From NCBI GenBank assembly GCA_030424545.1, contig JAUHWL010000002.1, forward strand, positions 248,001-312,000: a stretch of DNA of 64,000 nt, read 5' to 3'. A program made the position numbers and the translations under genes. This document shows positions 34,629 to 43,880 of this stretch, one piece after another. Positions within the stretch are counted from its first letter, which is position 1, and each line of letters begins with the position of its first letter. Source of the stretch: Bacteroidia bacterium (GTDB lineage Bacteria > Bacteroidota > Bacteroidia > Flavobacteriales > Schleiferiaceae). The notes under the pieces are model-generated. The model did no database searches. It saw only the letters and a program-made list of their open reading frames with translations, and was not told where the DNA came from.

Positions 34629-35885
34629 ATGAGCTACTTCGTTATTATTCTTTTAACCATTGTTTTTTCTGCCCTTTTTTCTGGATTAGAGATGGCCTTT
34701 TTGGCATCCAACAAGTTGCATATAGAATTGCAAAATAAAAAAGGCGTTTTTCCCTTTGGAATGATTTCTTATTTGGTAAACAAACCCGCTCATTTTATCG
34801 CGGCAATTTTAGTAGGAAATAACATCGCTTTGGTTATTTATGGCCATTACATGCACCAAGCATTAGACCCGCTTTTTCAGCCTTTTAGTCTTGCAGGTTA
34901 TCTGGTGCTAATGTTAGAAACAATTATATCTACCTTAATAATTCTGTTTCTCTCAGAGTACATTCCTAAGGCACTATTTAGGCGGCATGCCGATAGTATG
35001 ATGCGTGTATTTGCCATTCCGGCATACCTCATTTATTTTTTACTATTTATTCCCGTTAGTTTAATGACAGGGTTTTCTAACTTCATCATTAAATATATTT
35101 TTCGTGTAGATATCCCCGATCATCAACCTGTATTTGGCCGCATTGAATTAGACAATTATGTACGTGAACGAAGTATAGAAACGGATGAACAAGAAGAAAT
35201 AGATACAGAAATAGAAATTTTTAAAAATGCTCTTGAATTTTCTACACAAAAAGCTAGAGAATTTATGGTGCCTAGAACTGAATTGAAAGCCGTTGAAGTT
35301 AACAGCGGTTTAGATACGTTGCGCCAACTTTTTATAGATACGGGATATTCTAAAATATTAGTGTTTAAAGAAAATTTTGACGAAATAATAGGTTATGTAC
35401 ATGCCTTTGAACTCTTTAAGAAGCCAAAAGATATTCGCCAGATTTTAAGGCCCGTTTCTTTTATTCCTGAAAGCATGACGGCCAATCAAATATTAGACAA
35501 TTTTACAAAGGAGCAGCGCAATATTGCCGTTGTATTGGATGAGTTTGGAGGCACATCTGGTTTGATTACGCTAGAGGATGTTGTAGAAGAACTGTTTGGT
35601 GATATTGAAGATGAACATGATTCAGATGAGTTTTTAGAGACAAAGATTAACGATAATGAGTACCTTTTTTCCGCAAGATTAGAGTTAGACTATCTAAATG
35701 ACGAGTATGGTTTAGATCTTCCTGAATCAGAGAACTTCTCTACGCTTAGTGGATTGATTTACAATACGCACGAATCTATTCCAGAAAAGGATGAAGTAAT
35801 TGAGATAGACAACTTTGTATTCACAATCAACAAAGTATCTAACAACAGAATTGAAGAAGTGCACCTAAAAATTCTGGAAGATTAA
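34629..35885 (+). CDS. CNNM/CorC (hemolysin-like) transporter-associated protein
   Basis: 418 residues: an N-terminal DUF21/CNNM membrane domain (FSGLEMAFLASNKLHIEL, PAHFIAAILVGNNIALVIYG, AEYIPKA-like SEYIPKALFRR), then a CBS pair (EFMVPRTELKAVEV, VLDEFGGTSGLITLEDVVEELFG) and a CorC_HlyC domain (YLFSARLELDYLNDEYGL). The family moves or regulates Mg2+ and other divalent ions; the name hemolysin is historical. Gliding protein GldE has the same layout, but the neighbourhood does not match gldE. Confidence 0.92.
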   Translation: MSYFVIILLTIVFSALFSGLEMAFLASNKLHIELQNKKGVFPFGMISYLVNKPAHFIAAILVGNNIALVIYGHYMHQALDPLFQPFSLAGYLVLMLETIISTLIILFLSEYIPKALFRRHADSMMRVFAIPAYLIYFLLFIPVSLMTGFSNFIIKYIFRVDIPDHQPVFGRIELDNYVRERSIETDEQEEIDTEIEIFKNALEFSTQKAREFMVPRTELKAVEVNSGLDTLRQLFIDTGYSKILVFKENFDEIIGYVHAFELFKKPKDIRQILRPVSFIPESMTANQILDNFTKEQRNIAVVLDEFGGTSGLITLEDVVEELFGDIEDEHDSDEFLETKINDNEYLFSARLELDYLNDEYGLDLPESENFSTLSGLIYNTHESIPEKDEVIEIDNFVFTINKVSNNRIEEVHLKILED

Positions 35886-35907
35886 AAACAATTGGCTTCA
35901 ATAATAT

Positions 35908-37395
35908 TTAGCGCTCTATAGCACCAAGATCTGGGTTTACCGTTCTGCTTGTTCCAAAAATATCAAATGGCACTAACAACGCATCGTTCATGTTTCCAAT
36001 GTTTAATGCTGGAGATATAGAATCAAGCGCAAAATCATTGTTTTGCGGATTTATAAATGCGGGGTCACTATTAAACAAACAACCATCAAAATAGGTCGGG
36101 TCGTTTATGTCGTAATGTTTAGAATCTGGGTCATCATCAATCTTTAAAAGGGAATTTTTAAATAAATAATTGAACGTAGCCGATGCCTCTATGCCTAGAC
36201 CAACCTCGTTAAAACTGGTTCCGTAAACAATACAATTACCAAAATACGCCTTATTTACATCTCTGGTTTTTATATTTCCAAACGCATCTTCAAAAAAGTT
36301 TGTCATGGCCACCGCAGGTGTATTGCGGCTACTGCCTGTCCAATAGTTACCAAACGTGCAATGCCTAAAGCTATAGGTGCCACCTAGCGCATAAAAAAGA
36401 TAAATTCCACTGTTGCTAATAATTACATTTTCTGCATCTATATTAGAGTAGCCGGCATACAATCCTGCTCTAGAGTTGTTTAACAACTGCACATTTTTTA
36501 AGGCGAGATTGGTGGTGGGGTTTGAGGTAGAATCTGTACGGATGGCGATGGTGCTATTTTTAATAATGGCGTTGTTTATAATATTTCCTTCGCTACCAAG
36601 AGATATATAAATCCCGCCAAATAATCCGCCCCATTGTCCGGGAACATTTTCGTGCCAAGGCTCCAACCTATCTCCTTGAATTATAATGGGATTGTTCATG
36701 TCACCCAATTCATCTTTATCTATAAGCAGTTTGCCTTTTTCATATACATAGAGACCAGAGTTACTGTGGAAATGAATTTCTGCACCGGGTAATATTTCTA
36801 ACGTATTATCGCTATCTACAAAAACATATCCGTAAATAACATGGGGTTTATCGGCACCCCAAACTTCGTTAGGCGGTAATATAGAATAGGGTATTTCTAT
36901 TACTGAATTGCCAAGATCAACCTGTAATACATCTGTGGGGTAATGAAAGTATGCATCTTTAGCTAGGGTTACTAGGTCTACGTCTTGTCTTACATTGCCG
37001 GTTTCAAAAATGATAGAATCTGTATATAATAGACTATTGGCGCCAAGTACATCGGCTGTTACTTCAATAAAAACATAGATAGAATCGTTGGCCGGAAGTT
37101 CTACATCTGTTAAGTTTTTACCAGAAGTGCCATTTACATTCATTCTGAAATAACTAGATTGACCTCTGCCTAAATACACTCTATTTATGTAGATATTTTC
37201 ATCTGTAGGATTAAACACTTTTAAAATACGGGTGCTGCTTCCTATAGATGTAAATACAGTATCTAAAAAAATAGTATCGTTATCAAAACGCAATGAGGCA
37301 TTTACCGTGTTGAAATTATTTTCTTTGCGACAGCTTGCCAATGCAAGCCAAAGGCCAAGAACAAGTAAGCTTATTTTGAATAAAGATTTTTTCAT
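35908..37395 (-). CDS. Beta-helix lipoprotein (choice-of-anchor Q like)
   Basis: 495 residues from ATG 37395, chosen because it opens a lipoprotein signal (LALASC, Cys22). N-terminal beta-sandwich-like region with LRFDNDTIFLDTVFTSIGSS, then a right-handed parallel beta-helix (GNIINNAIIKNSTIAIRTD, NVQLLNNSRAGLYAGYSN, HCTFGNYW), ending NPDLGAIE, the closing motif of choice-of-anchor Q proteins. It should be surface or periplasmic; ligand unknown. It diverges from a barrel gene with only 40 bases between the start codons. Confidence 0.85.
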   Translation of the reverse strand: MKKSLFKISLLVLGLWLALASCRKENNFNTVNASLRFDNDTIFLDTVFTSIGSSTRILKVFNPTDENIYINRVYLGRGQSSYFRMNVNGTSGKNLTDVELPANDSIYVFIEVTADVLGANSLLYTDSIIFETGNVRQDVDLVTLAKDAYFHYPTDVLQVDLGNSVIEIPYSILPPNEVWGADKPHVIYGYVFVDSDNTLEILPGAEIHFHSNSGLYVYEKGKLLIDKDELGDMNNPIIIQGDRLEPWHENVPGQWGGLFGGIYISLGSEGNIINNAIIKNSTIAIRTDSTSNPTTNLALKNVQLLNNSRAGLYAGYSNIDAENVIISNSGIYLFYALGGTYSFRHCTFGNYWTGSSRNTPAVAMTNFFEDAFGNIKTRDVNKAYFGNCIVYGTSFNEVGLGIEASATFNYLFKNSLLKIDDDPDSKHYDINDPTYFDGCLFNSDPAFINPQNNDFALDSISPALNIGNMNDALLVPFDIFGTSRTVNPDLGAIER

Positions 37396-37435
37396 ATCAA
37401 CTCTTAACGCAGTCTGGTTAAATTTATTCCAGAAG

Positions 37436-38485
37436 GTGGCAAAGGTGCTACCATTTTTTTTATTGGCCACAATAAATTTACCCGCTCAAAATTGGAGTCC
37501 AGAATATTTAATGGGTTATTGGGCACCACAAAATGCACGCATTTTAGGGGCAGGAAAATGTAACGCAGCATTTACAGATGAGTATGCCACCGTGTTTTCA
37601 AATACAGCCAATTATAGAGATTCTGCAAGCCTTCAATTTCAGTACGGGCAAACGCAAAATACTATGCCCGAGTTGCCAGGTGCTAGCTCTTTTAATTTTT
37701 CTATGGGTGGATGGATTCAGAAAAACTTGAGTCTTGGATTTTTGTATAATCAGTTTAACACAGCTTACACCAACGTAATTGATGAAAATGGTGATACAAA
37801 TTTCTCTAAAGACGTAAAGTTTTCGCGGCTTTCACTCAACGGTAGTTTTGCTACAAAAGAGAATGTAATTATTGGTTTTAGCATAAATGTGATTGAGATT
37901 GATGAAGTTCGAGTAGGGCAATTTGGGTTTTCTTTGGGCAAAGATTTTACCATTTACAAAAACAAAAAGCATCATTTTACTTCTGGTTTTTCGGGCGGTA
38001 TTGTGGGGATAAATGAGGTGTTTGACACATTTGCCGAGCAAGTTTTTGGAAAAAAACCAACCAACGTTAGTCCCATTCGTACCGCTATAACCGCGTATGT
38101 AAAATATCAACCGCAAAAAGTTTCACCTTGGTTTCAATATGCGAACGTAGGAGCAGAGTATCATCAATACTTTAATTATGCGCAAGAAATGGTGGTGCGG
38201 TTTGGAACAGAGTGCCGTGTTTTAGATGTGATCATGTTACGTGGCGGTTATTTTTTTGAACGGGGCGGAAGCGACAGAAAAATAAAAGGATTTAGTTACG
38301 GAGCGGGCTTATGGCTGCCATTTGGTAAATGGATTGGCAATTCAACACAAGTAGATTTAAAAATTGATGTAGCATTTATGCCATTTCCGCAAGTTTTAAG
38401 TACAATTAAAAATGTAGTTTTGCCCCCTCAGCCTAGCTTTGATGCAACAACGGCAGCTTCTGTAACATTTTTAATTAGATTGTAA
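37436..38485 (+). CDS. Outer-membrane beta-barrel protein
   Basis: About 349 residues. The start is uncertain: no ATG lies near the signal peptide, and GTG at 37436 (or 37445) begins AKVLPFFLLATINLPAQ; an ORF opening much further upstream overlaps the neighbouring gene and is rejected. The mature part resembles the PorV/PorQ/FadL group (WAPQNARILGAGKCNAAFTDEYATVFSN), with strands to a final SVTFLIRL. Specific role not known. Divergent from the beta-helix lipoprotein. Confidence 0.75.
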   Translation: MAKVLPFFLLATINLPAQNWSPEYLMGYWAPQNARILGAGKCNAAFTDEYATVFSNTANYRDSASLQFQYGQTQNTMPELPGASSFNFSMGGWIQKNLSLGFLYNQFNTAYTNVIDENGDTNFSKDVKFSRLSLNGSFATKENVIIGFSINVIEIDEVRVGQFGFSLGKDFTIYKNKKHHFTSGFSGGIVGINEVFDTFAEQVFGKKPTNVSPIRTAITAYVKYQPQKVSPWFQYANVGAEYHQYFNYAQEMVVRFGTECRVLDVIMLRGGYFFERGGSDRKIKGFSYGAGLWLPFGKWIGNSTQVDLKIDVAFMPFPQVLSTIKNVVLPPQPSFDATTAASVTFLIRL

Positions 38486-38564
38486 GAAATGTGAATTAAC
38501 TTTTATATTTTCGCGCCCCAATGGGAATAGGGCAAAAACTCTATTCAAATAAAAAGATTACAAA

Positions 38565-38816
38565 ATGAAAAATGGCATACACCCAGAGAATTATAGAATG
38601 TGCGTGTTTAAAGACATGTCTACTGGTGATGAAATTATGACTCGTTCTTGCGTTGAAGCAAAAGAAACAATTGAAGTTGATGGCGTAGAATACCCATTAG
38701 TAAAAATGGAGATTTCTTCTTTTTCTCACCCATTCTATACAGGAAAAGTTAAATTGGTAGATACGGCAGGTCGTGTGGATAAATTCCGCAGTCGTTACTC
38801 AAAATTTAAAAAATAA
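38565..38816 (+). CDS. rpmE2: Ribosomal protein L31 type B
   Basis: 83 residues. Opens [17 protein letters not shown] and contains [11 protein letters not shown] and [10 protein letters not shown], the type B form (no CxxC zinc site), standard in Bacteroidota. The 5' leader has a small hairpin (GAATAG / CTATTC around 38525-38546), which could be a regulatory leader (weak). Strong terminator follows. Confidence 0.96.
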   Translation: MKNGIHPENYRMCVFKDMSTGDEIMTRSCVEAKETIEVDGVEYPLVKMEISSFSHPFYTGKVKLVDTAGRVDKFRSRYSKFKK

Positions 38817-38836
38817 TTTCGTTCAGAAAAGTATTT

Positions 38837-38867
38837 AAAAGCCTCCGATTTAATCGGAGGCTTTTTT
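38837..38867 (+). terminator. Terminator after L31
   Basis: AAAAGCCTCCGATT and AATCGGAGGCTTTT form a near-perfect stem followed by T-rich sequence, 20 bases after the rpmE2 stop. Confidence 0.92.
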
Positions 38868-38894
38868 ATTTTCACACGGTTTAAAAACATAGCC

Positions 38895-40070
38895 ATGAAT
38901 ATTATTTTATTTGATGGAGAATTGCGCAAGCACCTCTTACCGTTTACCTACACTCGCCCTTTAGCCGAAATGCGTTTAGGCATTTTAACCATTGCAGAAA
39001 AGTGGGCCAAACATTTAGAAACTAAAGTTTGCTACTATACGCCAAGCTACTTAGCTGAAAAATTTAAATTAAAAATTACAGCAGATAATTATTTGGTAAA
39101 TGGCGCCCTTTGTCCAGATATGCGATTATTGGGCAAAATAGTAGAGTTAAAAATGGGAGATGGACTCTATAAAGATGGCGTGTTGCTAGCCGCTAGATTA
39201 AATGGAGAAGATACAGTGGACTTTGAAGAGACTATTAAAAATAGCATTACCTATGAGCATGAAATAAATATAGTAGACAGACCCTGGAAACTTTTTACTT
39301 TAAATCAACAAGAATTAAAACGCGATTTTGATTTGGTTACGGCAGGTAGAAGCTCGGCTAAGTTAAGCAACACGAACACCATTATTGGCAACGAAATTTT
39401 TGCAGAAGAAGGTGTAGAAGTAGAAGGTGCTATTATTAACGCATCAACCGGACCTGTTTATTTAGGCAAAAACGCTAAAATTTTAGAAGGAAGTTTGGTA
39501 AGAAATGGACTTGCGCTTGGCGAAGAATCTGTTTTAAAAATGGGGGCAAAAATTTATGGTGCTACCACCATCGGCCCACATTGTAAAGTAGGTGGCGAAG
39601 TACATAACAGTATTTTGTTTGGCTATAGCAACAAAGGGCACGATGGTTATTTAGGTAACAGCGTGCTTGGCGAATGGTGCAATTTAGGTGCTGATACAAA
39701 TACATCTAACCTTAAAAACAACTACGATTTTGTAAAACTTTGGAGTTACGTAAAAGGTGGTTTTGATAAAACAGGCGAGCAATTTTGCGGATTAATTATG
39801 GGCGATCACAGTAAATGCGGAATTAATACAATGTTTAATACAGGCACCGTTGTAGGTGTTAGCGCCAACATTTATGGTGCTGGTTTTCCTAGGAATTTTA
39901 TACCTAGTTTTTCTTGGGGCGGCCCACAGGGCATGCAAGAATATGCGTTAAACAAAGCCATGCTTACCGCAGAAAGGGTTATGGCTAGAAGAGATTTGGC
40001 TTTAGATGAAACGGAACAAAAAATTCTCAACCATATTTTTGAAGAAACCAAAACGTATAGAAATTTTTAA
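38895..40070 (+). CDS. GlmU-like putative sugar nucleotidyltransferase
   Basis: 391 residues. N-terminal nucleotidyltransferase-like part (ILFDGELRKHLLPFTYTRPLAEMRLG) and a C-terminal left-handed beta-helix with hexapeptide repeats (GAKIYGATTIGPHCKVGG, GVSANIYG). This is the Bacteroidota GlmU-like family (TIGR03991), thought to replace GlmU in UDP-N-acetylglucosamine synthesis; enzyme activity is presumed. The usual LAAGxGTRM loop of GlmU is missing, which is normal for the family. Single gene between two terminators. Confidence 0.88.
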   Translation: MNIILFDGELRKHLLPFTYTRPLAEMRLGILTIAEKWAKHLETKVCYYTPSYLAEKFKLKITADNYLVNGALCPDMRLLGKIVELKMGDGLYKDGVLLAARLNGEDTVDFEETIKNSITYEHEINIVDRPWKLFTLNQQELKRDFDLVTAGRSSAKLSNTNTIIGNEIFAEEGVEVEGAIINASTGPVYLGKNAKILEGSLVRNGLALGEESVLKMGAKIYGATTIGPHCKVGGEVHNSILFGYSNKGHDGYLGNSVLGEWCNLGADTNTSNLKNNYDFVKLWSYVKGGFDKTGEQFCGLIMGDHSKCGINTMFNTGTVVGVSANIYGAGFPRNFIPSFSWGGPQGMQEYALNKAMLTAERVMARRDLALDETEQKILNHIFEETKTYRNF

Positions 40071-40092
40071 AGAAATAATAATGTTTTACTAC

Positions 40093-40125
40093 AAAACCTT
40101 GAGGAAATCCTCAAGGTTTTTCTTT
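40093..40125 (+). terminator. Terminator after the GlmU-like gene
   Basis: AAAACCTTGAGGA-AA-TCCTCAAGGTTTT, a 13-bp perfect stem with a 2-base loop, then TTCTTTTTT. Confidence 0.92.
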
Positions 40126-40229
40126 TTTAAACAAAACCTATTGGCACAAACATTGTCTATTATATGGGCAACTTAATAATCATAATTACAGCGATTGTAT
40201 AGCTGCCATTATGACCAAAACAAGACACA

Positions 40230-42725
40230 ATGAAACTTGATGATATTTTACAGTTTGACACACTGTCATTTGATAACGCGAGAAACGAAGACACAGAATT
40301 TATTCCTTTAATCACATCAGAAGAAGATGAAAATTGGAACCTTGATGATGTTGATAATGAAATAGCCATTTTGCCTTTGCGTAACACGGTAATTTTTCCA
40401 GGGGTTGTTGCACCCATTACGGCAGGTAGAGATAAATCTGTAAAGCTTATAAATACGGCACAAAAAGGAAACAAAATTATTGGTGTTGTTTCTCAGAAAA
40501 ATCCAGATGTAGAAAACCCTACAAAAGATGATGTGTATGAAATTGGTACCGTTGCAAAAATTGTTCGTGGTTTTAAAATGCCCGATGGAAACACAACCAT
40601 CATTATTCAAGGTAAAAAGCGATTTAGAATTGTAGAATGGCTTGGCGAGGAGCCTTTTCACAGAGCAAAAGTTGAACTGTTGGCAGATGAAGCTCCTAAA
40701 AAATCTGATAAAACATATAAAGGGCTCATCAGCTCTATTAAAGATTTGGCCTTGCGCATCATCGAGGAATCGCCAAACATTCCTACCGAAGCAAAATTTG
40801 CCATCAACAACATATCTAGCAATACATTTTTAATAAACTTTATTGCATCTAATTTAAACATAGATGTTAGCGGAAAGCAAGAGCTACTGGAAGAAAAATC
40901 TATTATGAAGCGCAGCAACGCTGTATTTAAGCACATGATGCAAGAAATGCAGTTGCTAGAAGTAAAAAACGAAATTCATAGCAAGGTAAAAGTTGAGTTT
41001 GACCAACAACAGCGCGAGTATTTTCTGCAGCAGCAAATGAAAACCATTCAAGAAGAATTGGGTGGTGTAAATAATGAGGCCGAGTTGGAAGATATGCGCG
41101 TTCGTGCAAAAGCCAAAAATTGGAATACTAAAGTTTCTGATCATTTTGAAAAAGAGCTGAAAAAAATGCAGCGCTTAAATCCGCAAATGCCAGAATTTAG
41201 CGTGCAAAGAAACTATTTGGAGCTAATGCTAGATTTGCCATGGGATAAATTTAGCAAGGATAAATTCGATTTAAAAAGAGCCCAACGCATATTAGATAGA
41301 GATCATTTTGGGCTAGATGATGTTAAAAAACGCATCATAGAATATTTAGCTGTTTTAAAACTAAAAGGCGATATGAAGTCGCCTATATTGTGTTTATACG
41401 GCCCTCCTGGGGTGGGCAAAACAAGTTTAGGAAAAAGTATTGCCGAGGCTATAGGTCGTAAATACATGCGCATGAGTTTAGGCGGTTTGCGAGATGAGGC
41501 AGAAATTAGAGGTCACCGCAAAACCTACATTGGCGCCATGCCGGGTAGAGTAATACAAAGCATAAAAAAGGCCGAAACTAGCAATCCGGTTTTTGTTTTA
41601 GACGAGATTGATAAAATTAGTTTCGGAAACGGTCAAGGAGATCCATCATCGGCCATGCTTGAGGTACTAGACCCAGAACAAAACAACGAGTTTTATGATA
41701 ATTACTTAGAGTTAGGTTATGATTTAAGCAAGGTTATGTTTATTGCTACAGCCAACAATTTGCAAACCATACAACCCGCTTTAAGAGACCGTATGGAGAT
41801 TATAGACATTAGCGGATACACACTAGAAGAGAAAGTTCAAATTGCCAAAAAACACCTTTTGCCTAAACAGCTTAAAGAACACGGCATGCAAAAAGATAGT
41901 GTAAAGCTAGGTAAAAAGCAGCTGGAATTTTTGGTTTCGGGCTATACCAGAGAGAGTGGTGTTAGGGGGCTTGAAAAGGTAATTGCTAAAATTGTTCGTT
42001 TTGGAGCAAAAAGCATTGCTATGGAAGAAAAATACAACATTGAACTTACCAAGGAAGACATAATTGAAATTTTAGGCGCACCAAAAGATAGAAATAGAGA
42101 AATAGACAATGATGTTGCTGGTGTAGTTACGGGCTTGGCTTGGACAAGTGTTGGTGGCGATGTATTGTTTATTGAGTCTATCCTAAGCAGAGGTACCGGC
42201 AAAGTAATTATTACAGGCAATCTTGGCGATGTAATGAAAGAATCGGCCACAATTGCCATGGCGTATTTAAAGAGCCATGCCGAAGAATTAAACATACCTA
42301 TTTCTGTATTTAAACATTGGGATGTAAACATACACGTACCAGAAGGTGCTACACCTAAAGATGGCCCGAGCGCTGGTATTACTATGCTCACGGCATTAAC
42401 AAGCTTGTTTACGCAACGTAAAGTACGTGGCAAAATGGCCATGACAGGAGAAATTACACTGCGCGGAAAAGTGCTTCCGGTGGGTGGAATTAAAGAGAAA
42501 ATTCTTGCAGCAAAACGGGCTGGTGTTAAAGACATAGTACTTTGCGAAGACAATAGAAACGATATAAATGAAATTAATGAGTCATACCTAAAAGGCTTGA
42601 ATTTTACATATGTTAAAGAAATGAAGGAGGTTTTGGGTTTTGCTTTGCTGAATCAAAAAGTAAATGATGCTAAAAATTTAGTTGTAAAAGAAGAACCTAA
42701 AAAGGTTGGTGCAGAAGTAAACTAA
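40230..42725 (+). CDS. lon: ATP-dependent protease Lon
   Basis: 831 residues. N-terminal LON substrate domain (LPLRNTVIFPGVVAPI) preceded by an acidic extension of about 45 residues, then an AAA+ module with Walker A GPPGVGKTS at about 391-399 and Walker B PVFVLDEIDK, and the S16 peptidase domain with catalytic Ser714 (DGPSAG) and Lys757 (GGIKEK); the 43-residue spacing equals that of E. coli Lon. Cytoplasmic hexamer degrading damaged and regulatory proteins. Monocistronic, with its own terminator. Confidence 0.97.
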   Translation: MKLDDILQFDTLSFDNARNEDTEFIPLITSEEDENWNLDDVDNEIAILPLRNTVIFPGVVAPITAGRDKSVKLINTAQKGNKIIGVVSQKNPDVENPTKDDVYEIGTVAKIVRGFKMPDGNTTIIIQGKKRFRIVEWLGEEPFHRAKVELLADEAPKKSDKTYKGLISSIKDLALRIIEESPNIPTEAKFAINNISSNTFLINFIASNLNIDVSGKQELLEEKSIMKRSNAVFKHMMQEMQLLEVKNEIHSKVKVEFDQQQREYFLQQQMKTIQEELGGVNNEAELEDMRVRAKAKNWNTKVSDHFEKELKKMQRLNPQMPEFSVQRNYLELMLDLPWDKFSKDKFDLKRAQRILDRDHFGLDDVKKRIIEYLAVLKLKGDMKSPILCLYGPPGVGKTSLGKSIAEAIGRKYMRMSLGGLRDEAEIRGHRKTYIGAMPGRVIQSIKKAETSNPVFVLDEIDKISFGNGQGDPSSAMLEVLDPEQNNEFYDNYLELGYDLSKVMFIATANNLQTIQPALRDRMEIIDISGYTLEEKVQIAKKHLLPKQLKEHGMQKDSVKLGKKQLEFLVSGYTRESGVRGLEKVIAKIVRFGAKSIAMEEKYNIELTKEDIIEILGAPKDRNREIDNDVAGVVTGLAWTSVGGDVLFIESILSRGTGKVIITGNLGDVMKESATIAMAYLKSHAEELNIPISVFKHWDVNIHVPEGATPKDGPSAGITMLTALTSLFTQRKVRGKMAMTGEITLRGKVLPVGGIKEKILAAKRAGVKDIVLCEDNRNDINEINESYLKGLNFTYVKEMKEVLGFALLNQKVNDAKNLVVKEEPKKVGAEVN

Positions 42726-42745
42726 GAAGTTTAAGCAACGAATAA

Positions 42746-42783
42746 AAAATGCCCATTTAAGTTTATTTAATTGGGTATTTTTC
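42746..42783 (+). terminator. Terminator after lon
   Basis: AAAATGCCCA and TGGGTATTTT pair over 10 positions with one G-T wobble; the loop is AT-rich and a T-run follows. It overlaps the leader of porQ, whose ATG is 60 bases on. Confidence 0.7.
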
Positions 42784-42842
42784 ATTTCAATAAAATCTTA
42801 TTTACTGCGTTTAGTACACAAGAAAATTCTATTTTGGCCATC

Positions 42843-43880
42843 ATGCAAAACAAGTATTCCTCCATCCTTATCGCAATGTTATTTTGTGTTTCATCCTACG
42901 CACAAATTGGGGGTTCATCAGTGTATTCTTTTTTAAAAGTGCCTATAGCACCTCGTGTTGCGGGTGTTGCAGGTAATGTTGTGGCCAATACAGATGGCGA
43001 TGTGAATTTTGGTTTTTGGAACCCAGCACTCATCAATGAAAAGATGAATGGAGCCATGAGCTTGTCTTTAACCCCCATGAAAGGAGGCGTTTTTTTAGGA
43101 GAAGCAGCTTACAGCCAAACGTTTAAAAAAGCAGGTAGTTTTTTGGTTGGGATGAAATATGTGAATTATGGAGAAATTCAAAACACCAATAGCCAAGCCC
43201 AAGTGTTAGGCACGTTTAGAGCAAGCGATTATGCTTTGCAATTCGGATATGGTTATCGGTTAGATAGCAATTTTCAGGTTGGCGCTTCGCTAAAAGTAAT
43301 TAATTCATCATACGAAACATATAATAGTTGGGGCGTGGCTATGGATTTTTCAGGTGTGTATCAAATACCGAAAAGTAATTTTGCCATGGCATTAATTTTT
43401 AGAAACTTAGGATTGCAGCTTACCACATTTGATGGAACTAGAGAAAAAATCCCTGTACAAGTAGATTTGGGGCTATCAACCAAATTTAAACATGTGCCTT
43501 TGCGTCTAAATGTATTGTTTGAAAATTTGCAACAAATGGATCTCACTTATAATGATCCCAATGCTGTTTCTACAGACCCAGTTACGGGCGAAGTAACCGT
43601 AGATAGCCCGTCTGCTTTAAACAAAATGTTACGCCATGTGTCTTTTGGAGCAGAGCTTGCACCTTCTAAAAAATTTAATATGCAGATTGGTTACTCATTT
43701 AGAAGAAGCTTTGAAATGGCTATTCCAACACGAAGAAGTTCGGCAGGCTTAACGTTTGGTTTGGGCATAAAGGTGAGCAAGTTTAGGATAAACTACGCCA
43801 ATACAAACATGAATGTTGCTGGCCGGATGAATCATTTCGGTATAACAACATGGCTTGATGAATTTGGATCTAAAAAATAA
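42843..43880 (+). CDS. porQ: Type IX secretion protein PorQ
   Basis: 345 residues from ATG 42843; a TTG 72 bases upstream lies in the lon terminator and is rejected. Signal peptide NKYSSILIAMLFCVSSYAQ, then GGSSVYSFLKVPIAPRVAGVAGNVV, the PorQ/PorV signature, and barrel strands to GIKVSKFRINYANTNMN. PorQ helps anchor sortase-treated cargo to A-LPS in T9SS. The cmk gene follows with overlap, an order common in Bacteroidota, which backs the call. Confidence 0.85.
   Translation: MQNKYSSILIAMLFCVSSYAQIGGSSVYSFLKVPIAPRVAGVAGNVVANTDGDVNFGFWNPALINEKMNGAMSLSLTPMKGGVFLGEAAYSQTFKKAGSFLVGMKYVNYGEIQNTNSQAQVLGTFRASDYALQFGYGYRLDSNFQVGASLKVINSSYETYNSWGVAMDFSGVYQIPKSNFAMALIFRNLGLQLTTFDGTREKIPVQVDLGLSTKFKHVPLRLNVLFENLQQMDLTYNDPNAVSTDPVTGEVTVDSPSALNKMLRHVSFGAELAPSKKFNMQIGYSFRRSFEMAIPTRRSSAGLTFGLGIKVSKFRINYANTNMNVAGRMNHFGITTWLDEFGSKK

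Noticed and set aside
34629-35885. Naming the CNNM/CorC protein GldE
   Set aside because: Domain order matches GldE, but the neighbours are lptC and coaX rather than gldD or mutY, and no gliding-specific feature is visible.
41942-42553. 203-codon open frame antisense to lon
   Set aside because: It lies wholly inside the lon coding sequence, which has clear protease motifs; the antisense protein is low-complexity and follows lon codon bias.
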